A DNA stretch of 20,401 nt from a virus. Of the stretch, positions 8,934 through 16,646 are shown piece by piece. Location: IMG/VR virus record IMGVR_UViG_3300017734_000119, positions 1 through 20,401 of that record. The stretch is one strand, 5' to 3'. The translations under genes were made by a program, and so were the position numbers. Positions within the stretch are counted from its first letter, which is position 1. Each line of letters starts with the position of its first letter. A model generated the notes under the pieces. It saw only the letters and a list, made by a program, of their open reading frames with translations, ran no database searches and had not been told where the DNA came from.

Positions 8934-9377
8934 TTATCTTAACCTCGTTAAGTTCACTTGTGTACTTTCAATTTGTGATGTATTAATCATTTTAAAAGTA
9001 ATTGTGACTTTTATTTCGTGTGAATCATCGCGTAAATTTGTATCAATATTTAATATTTGAATTCTTGGTTCGAATATTTCAACTGCTTGTATTATTTGTT
9101 CTCTTAAATCTTCGTCATCAACATCTGTGTTTAAAGCAAAAAGAAAAGAATTTAAATTACCACCAAATCTTGGTTGAAAAGGCTTTTCACTAAAGTTTGT
9201 TAATAATAAGTTCTTAATTGCTTGTTTAACAGAAGCAGCATGTTCTTTTTTAAAAATATCACCAGAAGCTTTTTTTGTGAAAGTTAAATCAATATCTTTA
9301 TAAGTTTCAGTTCTACTTGAAACTAAAGTATTAGTTCCTATATTACCATCTTCAATTGAAAAAGCTCTTGTTGGCAT
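8934..9377 (-). CDS. gp25: Baseplate wedge protein gp25 (GPW/gp25 family)
   Basis: This is a 147-aa member of the GPW/gp25 family, close in length to T4 gp25 (132 aa). In contractile injection systems, gp25 sits in the inner baseplate with gp6 and gp53 and provides the first binding sites for sheath subunits. The family's core signature is visible: a helix ending in LLLTNFSEKPFQPRFGGNL (about residues 57-75), then SFLFALNTDVDDEDLREQI and IFEPRIQILNIDT, then a final strand pair. An AAAGGAAAC ribosome-binding site precedes the start, and a late-promoter box (9395-9402) lies 17 bases upstream. gp25 and the genes after it can therefore be transcribed independently of the upstream hub genes. Confidence 0.93.
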   Translation of the reverse strand: MPTRAFSIEDGNIGTNTLVSSRTETYKDIDLTFTKKASGDIFKKEHAASVKQAIKNLLLTNFSEKPFQPRFGGNLNSFLFALNTDVDDEDLREQIIQAVEIFEPRIQILNIDTNLRDDSHEIKVTITFKMINTSQIESTQVNLTRLR

Positions 9378-9394
9378 TATGTTTCCTTTTGATC

Positions 9395-9402
9395 TATTTA
9401 TA
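9395..9402 (-). promoter_or_regulatory. T4-type late promoter box TATAAATA
   Basis: An exact TATAAATA on the minus strand lies in the 29-base gap between the 210-aa gene and gp25. The predicted transcription start is about 6 bases further on and gives a leader of about 11 bases containing AAAGGAAAC. It would open a wedge-gene transcript (25, 6, 7-position and onward). Confidence 0.72.
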
Positions 9403-9406
9403 TAAG

Positions 9407-10039
9407 TTATGCGTCAACAGTTGTTCTTAATACCTCTAATAATTCATTTGTAACCTGATTAATATTATTATATCTTGTTTCTACATTATTATTAAATGTA
9501 ACAGTCCAAGGTGATATTACTTCAGGCATTACTAATATAATTTGAGCATTAAGTGTGCCATCTGGATTATAATTATCGTAATCTAAAATCATTTTATCAA
9601 ATTGTATATTATCTTTCCAATATACAGCTAAATCAAATGTTTTTTCTATAGCAATTTTGCCGTTTAATCCAATTAATTCATATACAACGGCTAAACCTCT
9701 AGACATTAAGTAATTTAATCCGTCACTAACATCTAAGTTTTCACCGGGTTCTGCTCTATATAATCCTTCAACAACTTGTAATCTAAAATCTTTAAATTCT
9801 TTTGTTGAATCTTGAGAATTAATTGTTTTCATTGCTTCTGCATGTAATACATATTGCTTTGCTAGTAAAACTTTTTGATTGTCATCTGTAATATGTGTCA
9901 GTGTTACAGGATCGTTGTCACCGCCAAGAAACTTTGCCATTGATATTCCAGACGCAAGTTTTGTTTTACTTGTTATTGAATCTTGAAATACTGGATTGTA
10001 TTTTTGATCTACCAATAAATCTACTGTTGAAACTGCCAT
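9407..10039 (-). CDS. Structural protein of unknown function between needle and gp25
   Basis: I cannot assign a T4 counterpart to this 210-aa protein. It has no signal peptide, membrane segment or recognisable catalytic motif. The N-terminal half is mixed polar (MAVSTVDLLVDQKYNPVFQD, then SGISMAKFLGGDNDPVTLTH). A helical middle follows (LLAKQYVLHAEAMKTIN), then GLNYLMSRGLAVVYELIGLN and a C-terminal beta stretch (NAQIILVMPEVISPWTVTFN). It ends with a helix, NQVTNELLEVLRTTVDA. It follows the needle gene by 2 bases and precedes gp25, so co-expression with the baseplate is likely. I recall that marine T4-like phages often carry an uncharacterised virion protein at this place, which favours a baseplate component over an enzyme. 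Confidence 0.65.
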   Translation of the reverse strand: MAVSTVDLLVDQKYNPVFQDSITSKTKLASGISMAKFLGGDNDPVTLTHITDDNQKVLLAKQYVLHAEAMKTINSQDSTKEFKDFRLQVVEGLYRAEPGENLDVSDGLNYLMSRGLAVVYELIGLNGKIAIEKTFDLAVYWKDNIQFDKMILDYDNYNPDGTLNAQIILVMPEVISPWTVTFNNNVETRYNNINQVTNELLEVLRTTVDA

Positions 10040-10041
10040 TG

Positions 10042-11445
10042 TTATGCCTTATATAATTTAGTTGAGTTTTGACTTCTACCTAATTCGTCATTTCCTCTTC
10101 TTGCTGCTGTTTCTTTACCAACTATTCTACCTGTCGATAATGGTGAAAGCCTTGTAGCAAAAGGTGATATTGTCCCATCTGATATAAGAGCTGAAATAAA
10201 CGTAGTGTTACTTGCGTTATTTGGATCTCTTAATTTTGATCTAGCTTCTTTAGTCGTTAAGTCTACTTTAGATACGCCACCGTAGTGTGCTGTACGATCT
10301 AATCTGTTAAATAATTGATTAAAGTCATCGATATGAACTCTCTTTATTGCTACACCTGAATTCTCTAATGCATCATTTATTATAGCTGTTGTAGGTAAAA
10401 CAGTGTTAGAATCTGCAGCAGAAGTAGTGTTATTTACGTTTGTCCCAGGTGAACCGGCGCTTCCTTCAGGAGCTTGACCGGCGGTATTAGCAAAATCTGC
10501 ATGATTAGCAGAATCAGCTTTACCAGTTAAGTCTCCATGAAAAGTTGTAGCATACATTGCAGTAGCATGAACTGAAGTAGAATTAACTCTTGGTATATGC
10601 GCAGTGTGACCGTAGTAGACCATATTAGCACCTCCAATAGTTCCACTGTCACCTAATACCGCAAGTGATGATGCTGTAATGTTAGCGCTCTTTGTTGAAA
10701 GAGTAACTTCATTTTCAGCAGTCATCGTTAGTGTTCCTCCGGCTGCGTAGTTATGATCAACTTGAACATTTTCAGCAAACGATCCTTTTATAATGTCATT
10801 CTTGTCACCATGTATTAGCGTAGTGGATCCTCCACCAATAGTTTCTGACTTACTTCCTACAATTTGGGTTTCAACCGTTCCGGCAACATCAGTAATAAGA
10901 CCTCTTCTTATATTTTGTTCCATATCGCCTTTGACGTTCACATTAAAGTCTCCACCAACTTCAACATCAAAATCTCCTGCAACTTTTAATTTTAAGTTAC
11001 CATTATATTGTAATTCACCATCACCATCAACTATAACCTTTTCATCCTGTGCTGTTACTCTTACTGTATTTTTTGTTGATGAATATACTACTGAACCATC
11101 TGCACGCATCTCAACGCCTGATCCAGAATTATGTCTTATCATAACTCTTTCAGAACCTGGTGTATCGTCATATTCAACAATATGACCTGATGCAGTTTCT
11201 TTGACTTGTGAATTAGGATAAGTTGATACTGCTTCTTCATTTAAATCAAAATCAATATCTTTTACTGAACCACCTAGTTCAACGTTTACTCTTTTAAATC
11301 CTCTTGCTATTTCGTTGACTGACGATGTTTCTTCATATTCAACTTTAGGAAATATACCGCTAGGATCAGAAAAGCCGTTTTCTTTATTTTTTAATGAACT
11401 AGCTTTTCCTTCAGGTACTGTAAAATTTTGAGATTCCATTGACAT
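10042..11445 (-). CDS. gp5: gp5 C-terminal beta-helix needle as a separate protein
   Basis: This 467-aa protein corresponds to the T4 gp5 C-terminal needle, without the OB fold or lysozyme. Residues 80-103 (VKETASGHIVEYDDTPGSER) match T4 gp5C (METESGHIQEFDDTPGQER). Residues 147-226 form ten consecutive octads of the VxGxxxxx type, e.g. VAGDFDVE, VGGDFNVN, VKGDMEQN, IRRGLITD, VAGTVETQ, the repeat that winds three chains into the triangular needle. Residues 24-34 (GFSDPSGIFPK) match the linker that in T4 follows the OB domain (GFSDPTGQYPR). A C-terminal extension of about 240 residues includes a His-containing segment (about 280-315) and a fibre-like FHGDLTGKADSANHADFANT. AGGAT precedes the first ATG by 6 bases. 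It is the membrane-piercing spike; the extension has no T4 counterpart. Confidence 0.88.
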   Translation of the reverse strand: MSMESQNFTVPEGKASSLKNKENGFSDPSGIFPKVEYEETSSVNEIARGFKRVNVELGGSVKDIDFDLNEEAVSTYPNSQVKETASGHIVEYDDTPGSERVMIRHNSGSGVEMRADGSVVYSSTKNTVRVTAQDEKVIVDGDGELQYNGNLKLKVAGDFDVEVGGDFNVNVKGDMEQNIRRGLITDVAGTVETQIVGSKSETIGGGSTTLIHGDKNDIIKGSFAENVQVDHNYAAGGTLTMTAENEVTLSTKSANITASSLAVLGDSGTIGGANMVYYGHTAHIPRVNSTSVHATAMYATTFHGDLTGKADSANHADFANTAGQAPEGSAGSPGTNVNNTTSAADSNTVLPTTAIINDALENSGVAIKRVHIDDFNQLFNRLDRTAHYGGVSKVDLTTKEARSKLRDPNNASNTTFISALISDGTISPFATRLSPLSTGRIVGKETAARRGNDELGRSQNSTKLYKA

Positions 11446-11454
11446 AATTTAATC

Positions 11455-13647
11455 CTATCTCCTAAATAATTTTTTTAAATTGCTTGTATCGAGTTTTTTA
11501 GCTATTGAATCGACTGAAATTTTATTCTTATCAAATCCGCCAGTAAGTTTACCAATAATGGCATCACCTTGTAACTTTGCTGCAGAATTTTTAGGATCAT
11601 TTATAGCTTGAGATATTCCTTTATCAATATCTATTTTTCCTTTTTTAAGATCATCAAATGCTTTTAATCCAGCGTCTAAATCTTTTTGTGCATCAGGCGG
11701 AAGTTCTTTACCAGTTGCTAAATCTATTTTTTCAAAGTCTTTTTGTATTTTACTAAAACTAAAAGGTTCGACTGATTTTGTTTTTGATCCTTGAGCTATA
11801 ACTGAAGGTTTTGTAAAAACTATTTCTTTTCTACTAGGAGCGTTACCGCCTTCTTCTGGATTAGTTATAGAGTTTGCTTTTCCATACACGTCTCTTAAAG
11901 AATCCATATCTATTGCGGGACCTAATTTGTTTTGATCCATTTCGTAATCACCAAATAAGTTAAGCCCTGGAACAACTTTATAAGCTTTAGATATAAGTTT
12001 TTTTAATGATGCTAATTGCTCATCATTAACTGGATTTTCAGTGTTTGCAACAATAGTAACTTGAACACCAGTTAAATCATATGAAGAAGTGTCTGGATTT
12101 CTAGTTTCATCTATAGGTCTACCTCTTTGTATTCTTCCATCTGTTAATATTAAGTAATGAGCTTGTATTCCATAAATTTTAGGTTTAGCATTTATTTTAA
12201 CTAATGCACTTTTAATATTTTTTTCAGTATTAACTAAATTTTGTAAATCATTTGTTTTTGATATTTCATGAATAGAACTAGCGTTTACCTTTTCCGGTGG
12301 GCCCCAAATTTTATCAGTCCAACCTACAATAAAAGCTACAACTTGATTATTAGTTCCTGTTTTCATTCTAGAACTATTTGAAAATTCAGTTTCTAATTCA
12401 TCAGAAGTATCCACAAATTCAAATTTATAAGTTTTTGGCGTATTATATCCAGCCCACGTAGATTTATTAAAACCTAAATTAGATATATTACTTGGTGACA
12501 TATTCGGTGTTAAAGAGCCTTTTTGTATTAACTTATTTGTGTTTGTGTCTAACGAAAGTTTTCCAGTAATTGGATCTACACCTTCTATTATATTTGGAAT
12601 TTTTGTGTTTAATTTTGGCGGGATAACACCATCTGGTAATCCTTTCATTAAATTTTTAACACTTGGCGGAAATTGAGCTTTTATGCCTTTCACTTTACCT
12701 AGCAAGTTAGCAAATGTATTAGATCCAGATCTACCAGCTCCTGGAATTAACGCATTAGGATCATAACCTAAACCTGCGTTTTGAGCTTCTTTAAGTTTTG
12801 ATTTAACTTCAGTTTGTACTTCTTTAGTCATTTTACTTTCAACTGTAATTCCAGCATCTTTATCATTAATAGCAGCAGTTGCTTGTTCTAAAATTTTAGT
12901 AGAAATATTTGTAGGTAAAACAGACTGAGCTGTTTCTTTTATTTTACTTGAGTTTGCAGAAGTTCGAACTTTTAATTCGTCCATTATTGCATTAACGCTA
13001 CCTTGTGTAAATACCACTTTATTTAAATTATTAGTAGATAAATTAGTTTTTTTAAACAATGTTGTTAAATTTGATGTTTGAGATGACGTTGCGTCTCCTG
13101 ATCCGTCGGCTGCGCCTGGCTCCATTTTAGCTATTCTTACTCTTTTGGTAAAATTAGCTGTAGGTTTTGCTCCTTCTTGTAATCCTTTAAATCCACCAAA
13201 AGTTGCACCTAAAAGATTAAAAGGTGATGCATTACCTGTAATTTCTTGAACATTTAAACTTGAAGCAGAGGCTCTCATTGGTCCGCCAATATCAGCAATC
13301 ATCTTTTGTTGAAAAGCTACCATTTCAGGCGAAGCAGCTGCTTCAAACTCTGCTTGTGTTACTTCGGGTTTTTCATATTCTATTCTAATTCTTTGATGAA
13401 AGCTTTTTAAAGATATGATACTTCCATTATATGTATATTGAGAAAGATCATTAAATATTGAAGGCATATTGTTAGTAGTAAAAGCGTTTTTATCATCAGT
13501 TTGGCTTCTAGCAACTCTTATATCTGTTATTTTTGCAATTACTTCTGGTCGGCCTATCGTTAGTACTGTACCATTAAATGTACTATTTTCATTAGCGCCT
13601 CTTGGTTTATCACCAGCTTTCATATTAATAAATGATTTATCAGCCAT
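11455..13647 (-). CDS. Large hub-region protein with zinc-ligand-less amidase-like (pseudo-amidase) domain
   Basis: This 730-aa protein is encoded between the two gp5-like genes. Residues about 1-95 are beta-rich (TVLTIGRPEVIAKITDIRV, ISLKSFHQRIRIEYEKP). Residues 100-400 are low-complexity, Ala/Lys/Ser/Asn-rich and probably helical or flexible. Residues about 430-590 resemble the N-acetylmuramoyl-L-alanine amidase type 2/PGRP fold (T7 lysozyme): VVAFIVGWTDK, then AHYLILTDGRIQRGRPIDE (T7 GYHFIIKRDGTVEAGR), TGVQVTIVAN (T7 SIGVCLVGG), and LFGDYEMDQNKLGPAIDM (T7 AHHEVAPKACPSFDL). In this hand alignment all three zinc ligands (T7 H17, H122, C130) are replaced, although the Tyr and Lys positions are kept. 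That suggests a structural or peptidoglycan-binding role. The C-terminal 110 residues are Lys/Asp-rich helices. It starts at a TAATG overlap with the OB-lysozyme gene. Confidence 0.7.
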   Translation of the reverse strand: MADKSFINMKAGDKPRGANENSTFNGTVLTIGRPEVIAKITDIRVARSQTDDKNAFTTNNMPSIFNDLSQYTYNGSIISLKSFHQRIRIEYEKPEVTQAEFEAAASPEMVAFQQKMIADIGGPMRASASSLNVQEITGNASPFNLLGATFGGFKGLQEGAKPTANFTKRVRIAKMEPGAADGSGDATSSQTSNLTTLFKKTNLSTNNLNKVVFTQGSVNAIMDELKVRTSANSSKIKETAQSVLPTNISTKILEQATAAINDKDAGITVESKMTKEVQTEVKSKLKEAQNAGLGYDPNALIPGAGRSGSNTFANLLGKVKGIKAQFPPSVKNLMKGLPDGVIPPKLNTKIPNIIEGVDPITGKLSLDTNTNKLIQKGSLTPNMSPSNISNLGFNKSTWAGYNTPKTYKFEFVDTSDELETEFSNSSRMKTGTNNQVVAFIVGWTDKIWGPPEKVNASSIHEISKTNDLQNLVNTEKNIKSALVKINAKPKIYGIQAHYLILTDGRIQRGRPIDETRNPDTSSYDLTGVQVTIVANTENPVNDEQLASLKKLISKAYKVVPGLNLFGDYEMDQNKLGPAIDMDSLRDVYGKANSITNPEEGGNAPSRKEIVFTKPSVIAQGSKTKSVEPFSFSKIQKDFEKIDLATGKELPPDAQKDLDAGLKAFDDLKKGKIDIDKGISQAINDPKNSAAKLQGDAIIGKLTGGFDKNKISVDSIAKKLDTSNLKKLFRR

Positions 13648-14555
13648 TATGCAGCTCCAATTCCTAGTTTTTTGTCAATTTCAAGTGCAAAAGCTATTCT
13701 TTTTTGCGTACTTCCAGGTGCCGGTCTTTCATAGTATCTTTCAAAAATTCGAGAAGCTTCTTCAGGCGTTTGAGCTTTTCTTAATTTACCAAGACCTAAA
13801 TACGGATATTTTCCAAGTTCATATACTATAAATTTTAATTGAGCATATAGTGTTCTAAAATTTAAATTTGAATCTTTACAAAATCTTTTAAGCTCTTGCA
13901 ATCTAAAACCTGCAGCTTTACTTGGATTCCATTGCGCTATTCCAAAAGATCCTTCATCTTTAAATCCTGAAACTATAGTTGGATTTAGATTTTTACCAGA
14001 TTCTGCCATTAAGTTTCCTATTATACCAGCACTTTGTGCAGATGTAAACGATCCACCTTCTTTAGATAAGAAAAAATTATATGCTTTTTCTGCGTTATTC
14101 TGCCCTGTTAAATTGCCTTCACTAACTGAAGGCACACCGGGTTTGACACCCTGTGGTGTTGAATCAGGAACAACTGAGCTTCCGTCATATTCATTCTTTG
14201 TCGAAGGCGCTTCATTAACATCATTTCTTTTTGTTTCAACTTTAGGGATTGATCCCATAACTAAAGGGCATTGCGAATCTTTTCCATCTAAAAATATTCC
14301 AAAAACTTGTGCTCTATTTTTTATTTGAGAATTCGCTCCAATTCCAGAAGTACCACCTTCTGTAACAGGTATTAAAACACTTGCCCATGGTAAATCTTGA
14401 TTTGGTATATCAATAGTATTTGACGTATGAATACCATAAACTCTTACTTTAACTCTATCAAGTTTTAAAGGATCATTGACGTCTACAACTGTTCCAATAA
14501 ACCATCTTACTTGATCACCGTAATATTCAGATTCTAATATATGCGCGTATGCCAT
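13647..14555 (-). CDS. gp5: gp5 N-terminal OB fold fused to phage-tail-type lysozyme
   Basis: This 302-aa protein has two parts. Residues about 14-105 match the T4 gp5 OB domain: VRWFIGTVVDVNDPLKLDRV, KVRVYGIH, DLPWASVLIPVTEGGTSGIG and VFGIFLDG (T4 NWFVGVVEDRMDPLKLGRVR, LPWMSVIQPITSAAMSGIG, VYGHFLD). In T4 this domain plugs the gp27 ring. After a Ser/Pro/Asn linker (about 106-150), residues 152-297 form a lysozyme-like domain of the phage-tail lysozyme type: SAGIIGNLMAESG with probable catalytic Glu185, then FGIAQWNPSKAAG and a helical C-terminus. This is not the T4-lysozyme (GH24) type used by T4 gp5. The needle that follows in T4 is encoded elsewhere (10042-11445). The start is shared with the gp27-like stop as TAATG. 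Confidence 0.87.
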   Translation of the reverse strand: MAYAHILESEYYGDQVRWFIGTVVDVNDPLKLDRVKVRVYGIHTSNTIDIPNQDLPWASVLIPVTEGGTSGIGANSQIKNRAQVFGIFLDGKDSQCPLVMGSIPKVETKRNDVNEAPSTKNEYDGSSVVPDSTPQGVKPGVPSVSEGNLTGQNNAEKAYNFFLSKEGGSFTSAQSAGIIGNLMAESGKNLNPTIVSGFKDEGSFGIAQWNPSKAAGFRLQELKRFCKDSNLNFRTLYAQLKFIVYELGKYPYLGLGKLRKAQTPEEASRIFERYYERPAPGSTQKRIAFALEIDKKLGIGAA

Positions 14556-15913
14556 TATATTGCAATTTCCTTTCCAATAGATGCGACTTTACCACATAAT
14601 AATTCACTAGTAACTTTATCACCATTAAATGAATGTTTAGCACCTATTATTAGATAATCACCTGATTTTTTTAAATCCTTCGAAGCATTATGTGTATCTT
14701 CGGTAGGATCAGCATCTAAAAATAAGACTCTTATAGTTTTCCCTAAAGTGTAATTATCATTGCCAGTTATAAACTCTCTACCTTTCACAGTAATGCACAA
14801 AGGAGTTTTAGATAAAAAACCTTTTATAGCTTTACCAGTAATATGTTTCATATGATCGCCACCTAAAGTTTCATCGCTGTAACTTCTGTAACCAGCATTG
14901 TACGAGCCACCTCTGTAACTACCACTAGAAGATATTTTACTAATAACTTTAGAATTATAACTTGATAAATTCTTTCCTTTTATCTTATATTCTGGTCCAT
15001 AATTATATTTTGAATTTTGACCTCCTAAAAGATTTTGCACTAATAAGCTTTTAAACACATTATCAACATCAAAATGTTTTTCTTCAGATATTCCTCTATG
15101 CACATCGTAAAAACTATATGAAGCGCCAACATAACCTTTTCGTAAAAGATTAATTAATTCTTCAGAGTTTTCGTACTTATATTCTATTATGCTATATAAT
15201 TTTGATTCTCCTGATGAATGAGATAAACTACTAGTATAAACATATGGCCTTGTAATATTATTTACAGGCTCAGATAACATTTTTCCTAAATCTTTAAATA
15301 CTAAATTATCAACGCCTAAAGGCGAATACAAAAAGAAAGGTAAACCGTTATATGTCACTGATCTATTTTTTATCCATAAAGCAGCATCTATAGGATCTAA
15401 GTTTGGTATTATTACTTTTAAATTCTTAGTAGAATCTGTACCATCTATTACTAAAGACTTATTTATATAACTAGAAATTAAACTATTAATAATACTAGAA
15501 GGAGAACCACTATAAGATTTATTTACATTTTGAGCTGCAGCTTCGAACATATGATATTCAGTGCAATGTATTACAACTGTTTCATTTCTTTCGTCAAGTT
15601 TAATTACCTTTTCTATTTCATCAATAACAAAATCTTTTCTTATTTCATTTCCAGTTTGAACTTCTTCTATTTGTTTTATTACAATTGATAGTTTTTCACC
15701 ACCTTGAAAATCTACAGTTTGAACTATATTAATTTGATCTATGAAAGATAACCTCATAGTTAAATAAGGTTTTTCTATATGTTCATAAATTACAAATTCA
15801 CTCACAACAGCAGATATTTCTACTTCAGATTGCACACGATCTGATGTTATAATAGCGCTCACAAGAGAGTATTCAGTAGATCCTTCTGCAGTAGAAGCAA
15901 TGTCTAATTCCAT
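14555..15913 (-). CDS. gp27: Baseplate hub protein, gp27-like
   Basis: This 452-aa protein lies directly upstream of, and is translationally coupled with, the gp5 OB-fold gene, the same pairing as gp27 and gp5 (fused in VgrG proteins). The N-terminal half is beta-rich and reads like a hub tube-type domain: SEFVIYEHIEKPYLTMRLSF, then GGEKLSIVIKQIEE, FVIDEIEKVIKLDE and TVVIHCTEYHMFEAAAQNV. The C-terminus has SGDYLIIGAKHSFNGDKVTS, a pattern typical of hub/late-control proteins. A Ser/Gly/Tyr-rich loop (about 328-346) interrupts it. Gene order and this C-terminal signature support the call; sequence identity to T4 gp27 (391 aa) is too low to claim by eye. It would form the trimeric ring that the OB-lysozyme protein caps and would connect to the tail tube. 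Confidence 0.68.
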   Translation of the reverse strand: MELDIASTAEGSTEYSLVSAIITSDRVQSEVEISAVVSEFVIYEHIEKPYLTMRLSFIDQINIVQTVDFQGGEKLSIVIKQIEEVQTGNEIRKDFVIDEIEKVIKLDERNETVVIHCTEYHMFEAAAQNVNKSYSGSPSSIINSLISSYINKSLVIDGTDSTKNLKVIIPNLDPIDAALWIKNRSVTYNGLPFFLYSPLGVDNLVFKDLGKMLSEPVNNITRPYVYTSSLSHSSGESKLYSIIEYKYENSEELINLLRKGYVGASYSFYDVHRGISEEKHFDVDNVFKSLLVQNLLGGQNSKYNYGPEYKIKGKNLSSYNSKVISKISSSGSYRGGSYNAGYRSYSDETLGGDHMKHITGKAIKGFLSKTPLCITVKGREFITGNDNYTLGKTIRVLFLDADPTEDTHNASKDLKKSGDYLIIGAKHSFNGDKVTSELLCGKVASIGKEIAI

Positions 15914-15914
15914 A

Positions 15915-16646
15915 TTATCCTCTTACAGCTCTTTTAAAACTTGAAACTAAGTTAGTAACTTGACTAGGTTTAATTATTTTAATTTGTCTAAGATTCTCAT
16001 TTATTGTGAAATAAACATCTTCATGAGTTTTTTCTGTAAGTAAAGCTCCAGGCCCTACTGTAGGATCTATGTCTACAATTGCACCAGTTCCATCTATATA
16101 ATGAGAAGCAGATTGATATTCTTTTGAGCTTGACGCTCCAACTAAAGATTCTAATGTTCCGGAAGAATTTGTTGATGAAAATAATTCGCCGCTTATAGAA
16201 AAAGCCACATTACCTTCAACAACTATTTGTCCCAAATCTGGATTTCTTTTTATAATTTTACCAGATACGCCTGATGTTCCTCCTGAAATAGTTTGACCTA
16301 TTTTAAATTTATTTGCAAAGTCAGGGTCTTTTGTTGTTATTGTAGTATTTGGAAATATTTTTTTAGTATATGCGTCAAGTTCTGTTCTAATAAGAGGCCA
16401 ACCTTGTTCTCTAATATCGTCGTTAATAAGATAAAAAGTCCAATAGTATAAAGGAGTTCCATATAATTGTATTGAAACTTGATCTGGTCTGAACCCTTCT
16501 TGAATAGTATGAACGTTTAAAAACGTTATATTATTTTTAATCTCATCTATTAAATCAACATATATTGATAAGTTTTGGAATATAACTGTATCAACTTCAT
16601 CTCCAAATTTATATGTTAAATTTTCAAATTCATTAAAATAAAGCAT
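15915..16646 (-). CDS. gp53: Baseplate wedge protein gp53
   Basis: This is a 243-aa homologue of T4 gp53 (196 aa), which with gp6 and gp25 builds the wedge core and links wedges around the hub. Residues 52-76 (FRPDQVSIQLYGTPLYYWTF) correspond to T4 SPRPEELANAIYGNPQLYWVL. The C-terminus NENLRQIKIIKPSQVTNLVS corresponds to T4 ENEKLRQIKIIAKSDINSFM. The extra length is an inserted module at about residues 115-168 (FKIGQTISGGTSGVSGKIIK, IVVEG, FSISGELFSSTNSSGTL) that resembles an insertion in the gp8 homologue of this window. The start lies in a TAATG overlap with the gp48-like stop, and one base separates its stop from the next ATG. Confidence 0.88.
   Translation of the reverse strand: MLYFNEFENLTYKFGDEVDTVIFQNLSIYVDLIDEIKNNITFLNVHTIQEGFRPDQVSIQLYGTPLYYWTFYLINDDIREQGWPLIRTELDAYTKKIFPNTTITTKDPDFANKFKIGQTISGGTSGVSGKIIKRNPDLGQIVVEGNVAFSISGELFSSTNSSGTLESLVGASSSKEYQSASHYIDGTGAIVDIDPTVGPGALLTEKTHEDVYFTINENLRQIKIIKPSQVTNLVSSFKRAVRG

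Noticed and set aside
10793-11185. 130-codon plus-strand frame opposite the needle gene
   Set aside because: It is a Ser/Pro/Thr-rich antisense shadow of the octad repeats, with no homology or start signals.
13469-13831. 120-codon plus-strand frame with hydrophobic stretches that could suggest a membrane protein
   Set aside because: It is antisense across the junction of two coupled genes; the Phe/Leu richness is the complement of Lys/Glu-rich helices.
15460-15467. Exact TATAAATA on the minus strand inside the gp27-like gene
   Set aside because: It is in the middle of a coding region, far from a downstream start (about 900 bases to the next ATG of a gene), and is expected by chance in AT-rich DNA.
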